Shown here piece by piece: positions 45,784 through 51,565 of a stretch of DNA of 64,000 nucleotides. The notes under the pieces are model-generated. The model was given only the letters and a program-made list of their open reading frames with translations, did no database searches and was not told the origin of the DNA. Position 1 is the stretch's first letter. Each line of letters starts with the position of its first letter. The position numbers and the translations under genes were made by a program. The DNA comes from a virus, in IMG/VR virus record IMGVR_UViG_3300035662_000007, positions 33,552 to 97,551 of that record, one strand, 5' to 3'.

Positions 45784-46351
45784 AGGGATTTGCTAGGTAA
45801 AAAGCTAGGGCAAAGCCTAGTGGAGTCATACTACGCAATTCTTTAGTTCGTTCTGATTTACCACCTAATTGCATTATTGGCGATTTAGGGTCGGGATCAA
45901 CTGGTGATTGAGGCAGGTCACGATTAAATGTGCCCCACAATCCTGTTTTCTTGGTGTAGGCGTCACCAAACCACCACGGCTGAAAGTACCAAGGTGTGCC
46001 TAGTTCTGGCCTAAGTTTTGCTAGTCTACCCACAGGATTTTCAATCACCCACCATTTGGGTTCATGATAGCTTATGATTTCTAGGGTTTTATCTACTAGC
46101 TGTAGGCTCTGCTGGGTACGCCCATCCCTATCTTTTTGCCCCCAGTACTGAGCACCACTACTAGCAAAGTCTGTGCAAGGTGGAGCAGCTAGGATGCCGT
46201 GTATGGGTTGTGGTAAGTCGCCGGGAGTTATATCAAGTATATCAAGACCAAGTTTAACGTCTACTTGATATACGTCATATAATCCGCTGTCGCGGTAGTA
46301 TTTAGGCCAATTGCCACTATAATCGAACAGGGAAAGTATAATTTTTTTCAT
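45782..46351 (-). CDS. DNA cytosine methyltransferase-like protein
   Basis: 189 aa starting at the ATG at 46351. 'ILSLFDYSGNWPKYYRDSGLYDV' is a SAM-binding-like start, 'GILAAPPCTDFASSG' has the Pro-Cys of C5-methyltransferases, 'WWVIENPVGRL' is the ENV-like motif and 'KTGLWGTF' follows. It is shorter than usual and lacks an obvious target-recognition domain. The start A is the last base of tRNA-Gly CCA, and the stop overlaps tRNA-Val. Confidence 0.75.
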   Translation of the reverse strand: MKKIILSLFDYSGNWPKYYRDSGLYDVYQVDVKLGLDILDITPGDLPQPIHGILAAPPCTDFASSGAQYWGQKDRDGRTQQSLQLVDKTLEIISYHEPKWWVIENPVGRLAKLRPELGTPWYFQPWWFGDAYTKKTGLWGTFNRDLPQSPVDPDPKSPIMQLGGKSERTKELRSMTPLGFALAFYLANP

Positions 46352-46428
46352 GGAGCGGGTAGGGAGATTCGAACTCCTCACTTCGAGTTTGGAAGACTGG
46401 CGTGCTAACCGTTAAACACTATACCCGC
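46351..46428 (-). tRNA. tRNA-Gly(UCC)
   Basis: GCGGGTA/TACCCGC acceptor, loop CTTCCAA (UCC), TTCGAAT T-loop, T73 and encoded CCA. One mismatch in the anticodon stem (C28-C42). The final A is also the first base of the methyltransferase ATG. Confidence 0.9.
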
Positions 46429-46591
46429 TAGTATACCTAACTTGTCTATAGAATAGTTTATTAACTACTTGTTCTCGTTGTTTGTCTGTGTATGCTGTCC
46501 AGTCTTGGATTTCTTCCCTAGTTCTCCAGCAGTCTATACATAGCTCTAGTTTAGGGTCTAGCCTACACACTTTAATACAAGGGGTAATCAT
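46412..46591 (-). CDS. DUF1289-like small Cys protein
   Basis: 59 aa. 'TPCIKVCRLDPKLELCIDCWRTREEIQDW' has the CxxxC...CxxC spacing of the DUF1289 family (N-terminal SPCIxVC and CxGCxRT). Function of that family is unknown; metal binding is likely. The reading frame ends with TAA inside the tRNA-Gly D-arm, overlapping the tRNA by 17 nt. It starts 1 bp after the preceding stop. Confidence 0.75.
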   Translation of the reverse strand: MITPCIKVCRLDPKLELCIDCWRTREEIQDWTAYTDKQREQVVNKLFYRQVRYTSGYSV

Positions 46592-46592
46592 A

Positions 46593-46715
46593 TTAGTCTA
46601 AGACTAGCACTTCTACATCCCAGAATCCCCACTCGTCCACAGTCCAATTTAGGAACATTTTAGTTGGTAGGGGAATAAGGTAGCCAGCACTGGGTGGAAT
46701 TTTTGTTTGGTTCAT
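46593..46715 (-). CDS. very small protein between tRNA genes
   Basis: 40 aa from the ATG at 46715: MNQTKIPPSAGYLIPLP followed by an aromatic-acidic end ('WTVDEWGFWDVEVLVLD'). The frame could extend upstream only by starting inside tRNA-Ser. No clear ribosome-binding site; its stop lies directly before the DUF1289-like ATG. Moderately supported. Confidence 0.45.
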   Translation of the reverse strand: MNQTKIPPSAGYLIPLPTKMFLNWTVDEWGFWDVEVLVLD

Positions 46716-46726
46716 TGGCGCAAATC

Positions 46727-46756
46727 TAAAAAGTAGAGGGTGCTGGGCACCCTCTA
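46727..46756 (-). terminator. intrinsic terminator after tRNA-Ser(UGA)
   Basis: TAGAGGGTGC / GCACCCTCTA, 10-bp perfect stem, 3-nt loop, followed by CTTTTTAG on the minus strand, 4 nt beyond the tRNA CCA. Confidence 0.88.
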
Positions 46757-46759
46757 TGT

Positions 46760-46849
46760 TGGCAGAAGCGGTGAGATTCGAACTCACGGACCCCTTACGG
46801 AATCGTCGGTTTTCAAGACCGGTGCCTTAAACCCCTCGACCACGCTTCT
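46760..46849 (-). tRNA. tRNA-Ser(UGA)
   Basis: AGAAGCG/CGCTTCT acceptor, loop CTTGAAA, long variable arm, G73 and CCA. Its first two bases lie in the hsp20 stop codon. Confidence 0.93.
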
Positions 46850-47288
46850 AAAGATCAAGCTGTTGTTGTCCACCAATAGGAATACGCTTAGGCTTCAGGG
46901 TTTCTTGCAAGCCTAGGTAAACCTTTAACAAGCCGTCTTTAAGCTCGGCATGTAGGACTTCATACTGATTGTCTAGGAAAAAGCTACGAGTAAAGCCTCT
47001 GTAGGCAATACCTTGATGAATCCAAGCTGTATAATCTTTATCTTCTTCCTGCTCAGACTTTTGAGCAGTAATTACAAGTTCGCCTTTTGATACTTCCAGA
47101 CTAATCTCTGATTCCTTAAAACCAGCAACAGCTAGTTCTAGGAGATACTTGTGATCTTCTGCTTTGCGAACATTGTATGGTGGATAATTAACATTTGCTT
47201 TAGCAATCATTTGCGTATGCAATTTGTTAATGCGATCTTGGGCTTCATCAAAGCCTAGAAAGTATTTATTAATATCTTTTAGTGTCAT
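46848..47288 (-). CDS. small heat-shock protein Hsp20
   Basis: 146 aa with an alpha-crystallin domain: 'YPPYNVRKAEDHKYLLELAVAGFKESEISLEVSKGELVITAQK' and 'GIAYRGFTRSFFL', close to IbpA/B in layout and length; a C-terminal 'KRIPIGG' supplies the I-x-I/V-type tail. ATP-independent holdase. GAGGAG precedes the ATG. It is placed directly after the tmRNA, so the two stress-related functions are neighbours. Confidence 0.9.
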   Translation of the reverse strand: MTLKDINKYFLGFDEAQDRINKLHTQMIAKANVNYPPYNVRKAEDHKYLLELAVAGFKESEISLEVSKGELVITAQKSEQEEDKDYTAWIHQGIAYRGFTRSFFLDNQYEVLHAELKDGLLKVYLGLQETLKPKRIPIGGQQQLDL

Positions 47289-47320
47289 CTCATTCTCCTC
47301 GGTTGAGCAAGAATTGTTAA

Positions 47321-47342
47321 TAAAAATGCCAAATGGCCATTT
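47321..47342 (-). terminator. intrinsic terminator after the tmRNA
   Basis: AATGGCC / GGCATT with one bulged G and a short ATTT loop, followed by TTTTTATT on the minus strand. Confidence 0.7.
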
Positions 47343-47344
47343 AA

Positions 47345-47655
47345 GTCCAGGTTTTCTGTTACGAGGATAACCTGGAACCCTAAGCCGAGTTTAGGCGGCT
47401 AATGCGAACGTTTCATCGTTTGCGTTTAGTTTGTTTGCTTCTCTAGCCGGGTAGTCCCAGCCCTACGGCTTCTGCATTGCCGAGTTGTCCATCTTCCTAC
47501 TCTGCACCCTGTCGAAACCATGACTAGCCCATCAGAAACATTCTCACGGTTTATCTTTCCGTTCCCAAATACATGGACAAAAATGTTTCTGGTGGACCAG
47601 GCGGGAGTCGAACCCGCGTCCAAAGCACCTTTGGGTTAACTTCATACAACTATAT
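47345..47655 (-). ncRNA. ssrA: circularly permuted (two-piece) tmRNA
   Basis: Order on the minus strand: acceptor piece first (T-arm GCGGG-TTCGACT-CCCGC, acceptor strand CTGGTCC, A, CCA ending at 47590), a 59-nt intervening segment (47531-47589), then the coding piece starting GGGCTAG at 47530, which pairs with CTGGTCC and continues TCATGGTTTCGACAGGG. AGAAACATT and AATGTTTCT within the intervening segment form a stem that brings the two ends together. The tag frame (47423-47391) encodes ANDETFALAA and a TAA stop. The exact 5' end of the acceptor piece and 3' end of the coding piece are estimated. It rescues stalled ribosomes and tags the nascent peptides. Confidence 0.93.
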
Positions 47656-47829
47656 CTTCTTTTGCGTAACACTACAACTACCAACTAGGGTTTTACCTTT
47701 AGTTTCGTAGTCTAGTTTAAGTTTGGCTAGTGCTTGTTCGCACTCAGCTCTGCTAGAGTATGCACCTCTAGTTCCGTGCTCGCCGCCAGTGCCTAACACA
47801 GAAAATAGTATAATCCATACCCAAGCCAT
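47650..47829 (-). CDS. small protein with a signal peptide or anchor
   Basis: 59 aa from the ATG at 47829 (AGGA upstream). Hydrophobic residues 2-15 ('AWVWIILFSVLGT'), then a soluble helix with two Cys. It ends just before the tmRNA acceptor piece, so the transcript continues into the tmRNA. Confidence 0.55.
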   Translation of the reverse strand: MAWVWIILFSVLGTGGEHGTRGAYSSRAECEQALAKLKLDYETKGKTLVGSCSVTQKKI

Positions 47830-47834
47830 AGTAT

Positions 47835-48224
47835 TTATCCTATATCTTGTGCCCAAGAATGCTGATTCCAGAACTCACTAACTTTTGCTTGGTCAAGACC
47901 ACAAAACTCAGCAAATTTAGTTAGCAAGTTGTCATCATGTTCAGCATCAAAAATGCTATTATGTATAGTCAGGTATCCTGCCATCTGTGCAGGAGCATAG
48001 GCTTCTGGCCCGAACTCAAACACATTGTAGAGAACATACCTGTAAGTGCCCTTGTCCTCAATATCACCTTTGTAGATGCGACGACACACTGCACAGAATG
48101 CATCAAGCTGTTGCTCTTTGGTTAAACTATTCCAGTACTCCTCACTAGCCTGCTCAATATTTAGCATAGCTTTATTCCAAGCTTCGCCAATTTCACTTAG
48201 TGAATCTTTAAGTTCTTCGTTCAT
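47835..48224 (-). CDS. conserved phage protein of unknown function
   Basis: 129 aa. 'EEYWNSLTKEQQLDAFCAVCRRIYKGDIEDKGTYRYVLYNVFEFGPEAY' is a recognisable pattern among small phage early proteins; function unknown. It is followed 5 bp later by the next gene. Confidence 0.6.
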   Translation of the reverse strand: MNEELKDSLSEIGEAWNKAMLNIEQASEEYWNSLTKEQQLDAFCAVCRRIYKGDIEDKGTYRYVLYNVFEFGPEAYAPAQMAGYLTIHNSIFDAEHDDNLLTKFAEFCGLDQAKVSEFWNQHSWAQDIG

Positions 48225-48236
48225 GATTATACTTAG

Positions 48237-48311
<75 letters not shown>

Positions 48312-48315
48312 GGTG

Positions 48316-48391
48316 TGGAGTAGATGACAGGACTCGAACCTGCATATACTGGATTTGCAATCCAGTCCCTAGCCTTTCGGGTCACATCTAC
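48316..48391 (-). tRNA. tRNA-Cys(GCA)
   Basis: GTAGATG/CATCTAC acceptor, CTGGA-TTGCAAA-TCCAG anticodon arm, T73 and CCA. The TAG at bases 2-4 is the stop of the upstream gene. Four bases separate it from tRNA-Thr. Confidence 0.92.
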
Positions 48392-48609
48392 ATAATTCGG
48401 GGATCTAGCTTACGTTGGGTAACCAGCTGCTCAAATGTTGCAAAGGTGCGCTCAAACTTAAGGTGATAAAGAGTCTTAAGTCCAAGTAAGAGATTATGCA
48501 CATCGTCACTAAGTTCAAGACTATCAGTTTCCATAATAGTCTGCAGATCATCGGTAATATGCCAGCAATCTAGGATTTCTTGTTCAAGATCAAAGCGGTC
48601 TTTAGTCAT
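48388..48609 (-). CDS. conserved small phage protein
   Basis: 73 aa, acidic and helical: 'RFDLEQEILDCWHITDDLQTI' and 'LLGLKTLYHLKFERTFATFEQL'. The pattern occurs widely in phages without assigned function. The stop TAG is inside tRNA-Cys (4-nt overlap). It starts just after the preceding stop (TAAAATG). Confidence 0.65.
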   Translation of the reverse strand: MTKDRFDLEQEILDCWHITDDLQTIMETDSLELSDDVHNLLLGLKTLYHLKFERTFATFEQLVTQRKLDPRIM

Positions 48610-48610
48610 T

Positions 48611-49081
48611 TTAGTTTGAAAGAATAAATTTTAGTCGGTCTGCTGCGTAACTTGCTGCAAATGCTTGAGGTTTAACTTGTGCTTCTATATTACAGGTGCC
48701 ACGAATATATCCAATAGCTTGAGAAATTACTTGTGAACTAGCATAGCGATCATCTGGATTAATATCTAGATGCACTTCTACGTGTCGGTCTTGGAGTACA
48801 TCGCTTAGCTCATTAAATAGCTGTGCGACCTTATACACTTCACCCATGAGTCGTAGCGCAGGCTTATCTCGGCGTTGATCATAGTCTCGCTCACGAGTAA
48901 TATGACCAAATATCTTACAGCCGTGTTTGCCTTCAATGTGAACTACAACCGCTAGGTAGTATTCAGCCATCCAGCAATCACCACCACTTACACGCTCACT
49001 ATCTGCGCCCAAGTATATTCGAGTATCTGCGCTTTGAGCACTAATAAACTGTTTAATTTCGTCTAGGTCGAATTGTTTCAT
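48611..49081 (-). CDS. RNase H-like fold protein (DUF458/YkuK-like)
   Basis: 156 aa from the ATG at 49081; the longer frame would start inside tRNA-Gln. 'RIYLGADSERV', 'YYLAVVVHIEGKHGCKIFGHIT' and 'VEVHLDINPDDRYASSQVISQAIGYIRG' follow the pattern of the DUF458 RNase H-like family. Catalytic activity is not certain. No strong ribosome-binding site; it lies 6 bp after tRNA-Gln. Confidence 0.65.
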   Translation of the reverse strand: MKQFDLDEIKQFISAQSADTRIYLGADSERVSGGDCWMAEYYLAVVVHIEGKHGCKIFGHITRERDYDQRRDKPALRLMGEVYKVAQLFNELSDVLQDRHVEVHLDINPDDRYASSQVISQAIGYIRGTCNIEAQVKPQAFAASYAADRLKFILSN

Positions 49082-49087
49082 GATTTG

Positions 49088-49161
49088 TGGCAGGGGTACT
49101 TGGAGTCGAACCAAGAATATGGGAATCAAAATCCTGTGTGATACCGTTTCACTATACCCCA
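49088..49161 (-). tRNA. tRNA-Gln(UUG), with weak stems
   Basis: TGGGGTA against TACCCCT gives a U1-U72 mismatch; loop TTTTGAT reads UUG; the outer two pairs of the anticodon stem are mismatched; T-arm CTTGG-TTCGACT-CCAAG is perfect; G73 and CCA. Probably functional but degenerate. Confidence 0.8.
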
Positions 49162-49163
49162 CT

Positions 49164-49238
49164 TGGCTCCACAGGCTGGGATCGAACCAACGACCAATTG
49201 ATTAACAGTCAACTGCTCTACCGCTGAGCTACTGTGGA
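49164..49238 (-). tRNA. tRNA-Asn(GUU)
   Basis: TCCACAG/CTGTGGA acceptor, GTTGA-CTGTTAA-TCAAT anticodon arm, G73 and CCA. U8-A9-G10 is the stop codon of the upstream gene. Two bases separate it from tRNA-Gln. Confidence 0.93.
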
Positions 49239-49426
49239 ATATAATTAAGCTGTGCTAGAATGTACCGGTATACTGTTCTACGAGGTTCATCCCCTGACTC
49301 CAACATTTGGAGTGGAGTTTGCATACCAAATGCACGATTAGGTGATTCGTACCACTTGTCTACTAGCTCTTGTGAACCTAGCATACTCTTTAGGCACATA
49401 TTAAGTGTAGCGTATGGATACTTCAT
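49229..49426 (-). CDS. small protein resembling the Xre/MbcA/ParS C-terminal domain
   Basis: 65 aa. 'KWYESPNRAFGMQTPLQMLESGDEPRRTVYRYI' follows the (W)-x-PN-x-F/LG-x-TP-x2-L/M-x-SG pattern of the DUF2384 antitoxin/toxin-binding domain. There is no HTH part and no RES toxin beside it. It may be a stand-alone anti-toxin mimic, but the similarity is short. The stop is at bases 8-10 of tRNA-Asn. Confidence 0.55.
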   Translation of the reverse strand: MKYPYATLNMCLKSMLGSQELVDKWYESPNRAFGMQTPLQMLESGDEPRRTVYRYILAQLNYIPQ

Positions 49427-49443
49427 TCAGATTCCTAAGTGTA

Positions 49444-49529
49444 TGGTGCCCCGAGCCGGACTCGAACCGGCACGCATTTTCAGCGAGGGATTTTAAGTCC
49501 CTTGTGTCTACCTATTTCACCATCAGGGC
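49444..49529 (-). tRNA. tRNA-Leu(UAA)
   Basis: GCCCTGA/TCGGGGC acceptor, GGGA-CTTAAAA-TCCC anticodon arm, long variable arm, TTCGAGT T-loop, A73 and CCA. Confidence 0.92.
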
Positions 49530-49534
49530 TTAGA

Positions 49535-49750
49535 TCAGACTAGTACAGTTCCCCTGTCGTAGAGGATATAGATATTTTGGAACTGCTGGTGCATTAGGTC
49601 AAGGTCGCGGATCGAGCAGTAGGGTCCGCCTTCAATTTGAAAGTCTTTGCCACCCTGCCAGTCGCGGAGCGCTTGCTCACGAGTCTTATACTGGCGACCA
49701 TAGGCAGGCAGCAAGAACATGGGACTAGTAACTTGGTTCAACGCTTCCAT
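49535..49750 (-). CDS. conserved small phage protein
   Basis: 71 aa. 'FLLPAYGRQYKTREQALRDWQGGKDFQIEGGPYCSIRDL' is a well-recognised block of small phage proteins of unknown function. It is 5 bp before the tRNA-Leu 5' end and is the first gene after the promoter at 49780. Confidence 0.65.
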   Translation of the reverse strand: MEALNQVTSPMFLLPAYGRQYKTREQALRDWQGGKDFQIEGGPYCSIRDLDLMHQQFQNIYILYDRGTVLV

Positions 49751-49779
49751 TTAGATTCCTAAATTGTCACAGAAATAAT

Positions 49780-49808
49780 ATTATAGCAAATCTGCGATTT
49801 AGGGTCAA
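49780..49808 (-). promoter_or_regulatory. leftward promoter for the central tRNA/tmRNA unit
   Basis: Minus strand TTGACC (49808-49803), 17 bp ending TTGC, TATAAT (49785-49780), then ATTATT. The next leftward promoter is at 45670, so this one probably transcribes tRNA-Leu(UAA) through the tmRNA. Confidence 0.85.
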
Positions 49809-49822
49809 GACAAAAATTTTCT

Positions 49823-49896
49823 TGGCCTCCCCATACGGACTCGAACCGCAACCAACAGTTTTGGAGACTGTGATGCTGCCATTACACCATGAGGAG
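49823..49896 (-). tRNA. tRNA-Trp(CCA)
   Basis: CTCCTCA/TGGGGAG acceptor, ACAGT-CTCCAAA-ACTGT anticodon arm, G73 and CCA. Confidence 0.92.
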
Positions 49897-49901
49897 GTTA
49901 G

Positions 49902-49975
49902 TGGTTGCGGGAGAGGGAATCGAACCCCCATCTGGAGCTTATGAGACTCCTGAATTACCTTTACTCTATCCCGCG
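49902..49975 (-). tRNA. initiator-like tRNA-Met(CAU)
   Basis: C1 faces A72 (CGCGGGA with TCCCGCA), and the D-stem has an A11-U24 pair: two initiator features. Loop CTCATAA reads CAU; A73 and CCA are encoded. The three G-C pairs of bacterial initiators at the base of the anticodon loop are not kept (A-U, G-C, U-G here). Confidence 0.8.
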
Positions 49976-49983
49976 AAAATTAG

Positions 49984-50142
49984 TTATTGTGAGCGATTGA
50001 ACCAGTTACTAGTAGTAAGCCAGCGCTTTTCTAGATCTTCTAGTTCTTTGTGGTCTTTAGGGCCGTATTCTTTGACATAATCCTCGAATGTGTACGGACG
50101 AACAAATTCCAGGACGCGCTGCCACATATCAGCGACTTTCAT
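49984..50142 (-). CDS. small helical protein
   Basis: 52 aa: MKVADMWQRVLEFVRPYTF..., charged and helical, ending 'RWLTTSNWFNRSQ'. It overlaps the upstream gene by 14 bp and ends 8 bp before the initiator-like tRNA. Family not recognised, but composition and tight packing support it. Confidence 0.6.
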   Translation of the reverse strand: MKVADMWQRVLEFVRPYTFEDYVKEYGPKDHKELEDLEKRWLTTSNWFNRSQ

Positions 50143-50368
50143 TATTTACAAAGCCGTATAGCTCTTTGGCTTTCTCTAGAATATCTTTAAAATCATAAAA
50201 CTTGGGCATATGCGTAGCCCAATCTTCGGGCTGAACCTTGCCAAGCTCTACCATCTGGTGAAATGTTTGCTCTGCAAATTGTTTATTAGCTTCAAACTGT
50301 TGTTGAAGATAGCCCTGAGCAAGTTGTAGCAGCTCAGTGCGAATTTCGTACGGATTTTTAGTTGTCAT
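50129..50368 (-). CDS. conserved small phage protein
   Basis: 79 aa. 'NPYEIRTELLQLAQGYLQQQFEANKQFAEQ' and 'MPKFYDFKDILEKAKELYGFV' are a pattern shared by small early proteins of many phages; function unknown. AAGGAAG precedes the ATG, which follows the terminator at 50400. Confidence 0.65.
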   Translation of the reverse strand: MTTKNPYEIRTELLQLAQGYLQQQFEANKQFAEQTFHQMVELGKVQPEDWATHMPKFYDFKDILEKAKELYGFVNNESR

Positions 50369-50399
50369 GATACTTCCTTGTGTGTTGTGTGTGTAAAAG

Positions 50400-50423
50400 A
50401 AAAAAGCCGGTTACCTGTCCGGC
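50400..50423 (-). terminator. intrinsic terminator after the tRNA-Pro unit
   Basis: GCCGG / CCGGC stem with an 8-nt loop followed by TTTTTTC on the minus strand. Confidence 0.8.
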
Positions 50424-50511
50424 ATAACCCGTATCGTCTGTTATGGATGACGCTAGCACTGCCGCGGCTAGTAACGGCTATAGCGGTTTAGGTTCTATAG
50501 CTAACCAGGAT
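50424..50511 (-). ncRNA. candidate small structured RNA after tRNA-Pro
   Basis: 88 nt without an open frame hold three consecutive hairpins on the minus strand: GCTATAG/CTATAGC (50501-50477), CTAGC/GCTAG (50471-50453) and ATAAC/GTTAT (50444-50424), then the terminator. It could be a processed RNA or a folded tRNA trailer. Confidence 0.4.
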
Positions 50512-50590
50512 TGGTCTCGGGGGTGGGATTCGAACTCACGATCTCCTGCTCCCAAAGCAGGCGCTTTAAGCCGGACTAAGCTACACCGAG
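50512..50590 (-). tRNA. tRNA-Pro(UGG)
   Basis: CTCGGTG/CCCCGAG acceptor (one mismatch), CCTGC-TTTGGGA-GCAGG anticodon arm, A73 and CCA. Confidence 0.92.
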
Positions 50591-50592
50591 TA

Positions 50593-50669
50593 TGGCACAC
50601 CTAAGGGGATTCGAACCCCTGATCTACTCCGTGAAAGGGAGTTGTCCTAGGCCGCTAGACGATAGGTGC
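50593..50669 (-). tRNA. tRNA-Glu(UUC)
   Basis: GCACCTA/TAGGTGT acceptor, anticodon region CCCTTTCACGG (UUC), T-arm GGGG-TTCGAAT-CCCC, G73 and CCA. Two bases before tRNA-Pro. Confidence 0.92.
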
Positions 50670-50828
50670 TTATTTTTTCGGCGGTTTAGGGTAAGGTTTC
50701 TTGCCCTTGTCACCTTCACGAGCATGAATAGCTGCTTCAGCAGCTTTACATGACTCTAGTGTGTCAAACTGGCAGTTGCCACGTTGACCATATTTGTACT
50801 TACCGTTTGCGCATTTATAGCAAGGCAT
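50670..50828 (-). CDS. small Cys-rich protein
   Basis: 52 aa. MPCYKCANGKYKYGQRGNC has a CxxC and further Cys, then a helix ('LESCKAAEAAIHA') and a Lys/Pro-rich tail. Small proteins of this form occur in phages; a zinc-binding fold is likely. Its TAA is directly followed by tRNA-Glu base 1. Confidence 0.65.
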   Translation of the reverse strand: MPCYKCANGKYKYGQRGNCQFDTLESCKAAEAAIHAREGDKGKKPYPKPPKK

Positions 50829-50830
50829 GG

Positions 50831-51136
50831 TTAATCCAGTGCAGGAATTTTTGTTAGAGTTTTTGTTTTATGCCCTACAATAGTATCTGTAGGCTTGTAC
50901 TCGCCATCTTGTTCCCTGTACACTCTGATTAAAGCACCTGGGTCATCTGGCGTTCCTGTAATTTTAAAACTACTACCGGGGATTTGTTCCTCGCCATTAG
51001 TAATTACTTTGGTAACTTTGCCACGAGCAGTACCGCCGCTTGAATTCCAACTAACGCTATCGCCCCTTTTAACATTTTTTGCTTTAGTAATTATAGCATC
51101 TAAGGCTGCTATAAGCGTTTCTGTAGAGTAGTTCAT
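50831..51136 (-). CDS. DUF2945-like small protein
   Basis: 101 aa from the ATG at 51136 with GGAG 6 bp upstream; a longer frame would start inside tRNA-Ser. 'KRGDSVSWNSSGGTARGKVTKV' matches the start of DUF2945 (Tudor-like) proteins, here with an N-terminal helical extension. Function unknown. It ends 2 bp before the next start. Confidence 0.65.
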   Translation of the reverse strand: MNYSTETLIAALDAIITKAKNVKRGDSVSWNSSGGTARGKVTKVITNGEEQIPGSSFKITGTPDDPGALIRVYREQDGEYKPTDTIVGHKTKTLTKIPALD

Positions 51137-51147
51137 AGTATTCTCCG

Positions 51148-51240
51148 TGGCAGTGAGTGTGGGATTCGAACCCACGGACCCGGTTGACCCGAATCGACGG
51201 TTTAGCAAACCGCTGCCTTAAGCCACTCAGCCAACTCACT
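51148..51240 (-). tRNA. tRNA-Ser(GCU)
   Basis: AGTGAGT/ACTCACT acceptor, GCGGT-TTGCTAA-ACCGT anticodon arm, long variable arm, G73 and CCA. Confidence 0.92.
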
Positions 51241-51246
51241 AGGTTA

Positions 51247-51347
51247 TGGTAGAAGGGGTGGGAATCGAACCCACATTAACTGCCTTATCTGGACAGTGCT
51301 TACGAGTTTATAAGGCTCGCCCTAAGGCCAATATTAGCAACCCTTCC
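51247..51347 (-). tRNA. class II tRNA with anticodon UAU
   Basis: GGAAGGG/CCCTTCT acceptor (G1-U72), D-arm with GG, CGAGC-CTTATAA-ACTCG anticodon arm (C31-A39 mismatch), a variable arm of about 28 nt with an ACTG/CAGT stem, T-arm GTGGG-TTCGATT-CCCAC, A73 and CCA. The anticodon should read AUA (Ile), but long variable arms belong to Leu, Ser and Tyr tRNAs. Identity is therefore uncertain. Confidence 0.75.
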
Positions 51348-51353
51348 ATTAAC

Positions 51354-51470
51354 TTATGCATCTAGTTTGCGATTTAGTTGACCACGAACTTGTTTATGGG
51401 TTTTGGTATGTGAACCCGCCCTACGTTTGCGGGCTAGTGCCACATACGGATTACGAGGTTTTAGTTTCAT
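51354..51470 (-). CDS. very small basic protein
   Basis: 38 aa: MKLKPRNPYVALARKRRAG followed by a His/Lys/Arg-rich stretch; pI very high. Similar 'KPRNPxVA' mini-proteins occur in phages of betaproteobacteria; function unknown, nucleic-acid binding is plausible. It ends 6 bp before the UAU tRNA. Confidence 0.6.
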   Translation of the reverse strand: MKLKPRNPYVALARKRRAGSHTKTHKQVRGQLNRKLDA

Positions 51471-51526
51471 GATATACCTAAATTAAATATAAATTACTTT
51501 GCAGTTTTAATCAACGCCAAAGTAAT

Positions 51527-51555
51527 ATTATAGCAAACTAGATTGCATAGTTCAA
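51527..51555 (-). promoter_or_regulatory. leftward promoter
   Basis: Minus strand TTGAAC (51555-51550), 17 bp ending TTGC, TATAAT (51532-51527), then ATTA. Drives the 51470-to-50512 unit, which ends at the terminator at 50400. Confidence 0.85.
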
Positions 51556-51565
51556 TATTAAAATT

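Noticed and set aside
46716-46787. Upstream extension of the 46593 gene to a GTG at 46787
   Set aside because: The start would lie in the T-arm of tRNA-Ser and the frame would cross a strong terminator.
47426-47623. Open frame on the minus strand across the tmRNA
   Set aside because: It reads through the tmRNA acceptor arm and intervening segment; the RNA explains the sequence fully.
49082-49162. N-terminal extension of the RNase H-like protein
   Set aside because: The added 27 codons are tRNA-Gln sequence.
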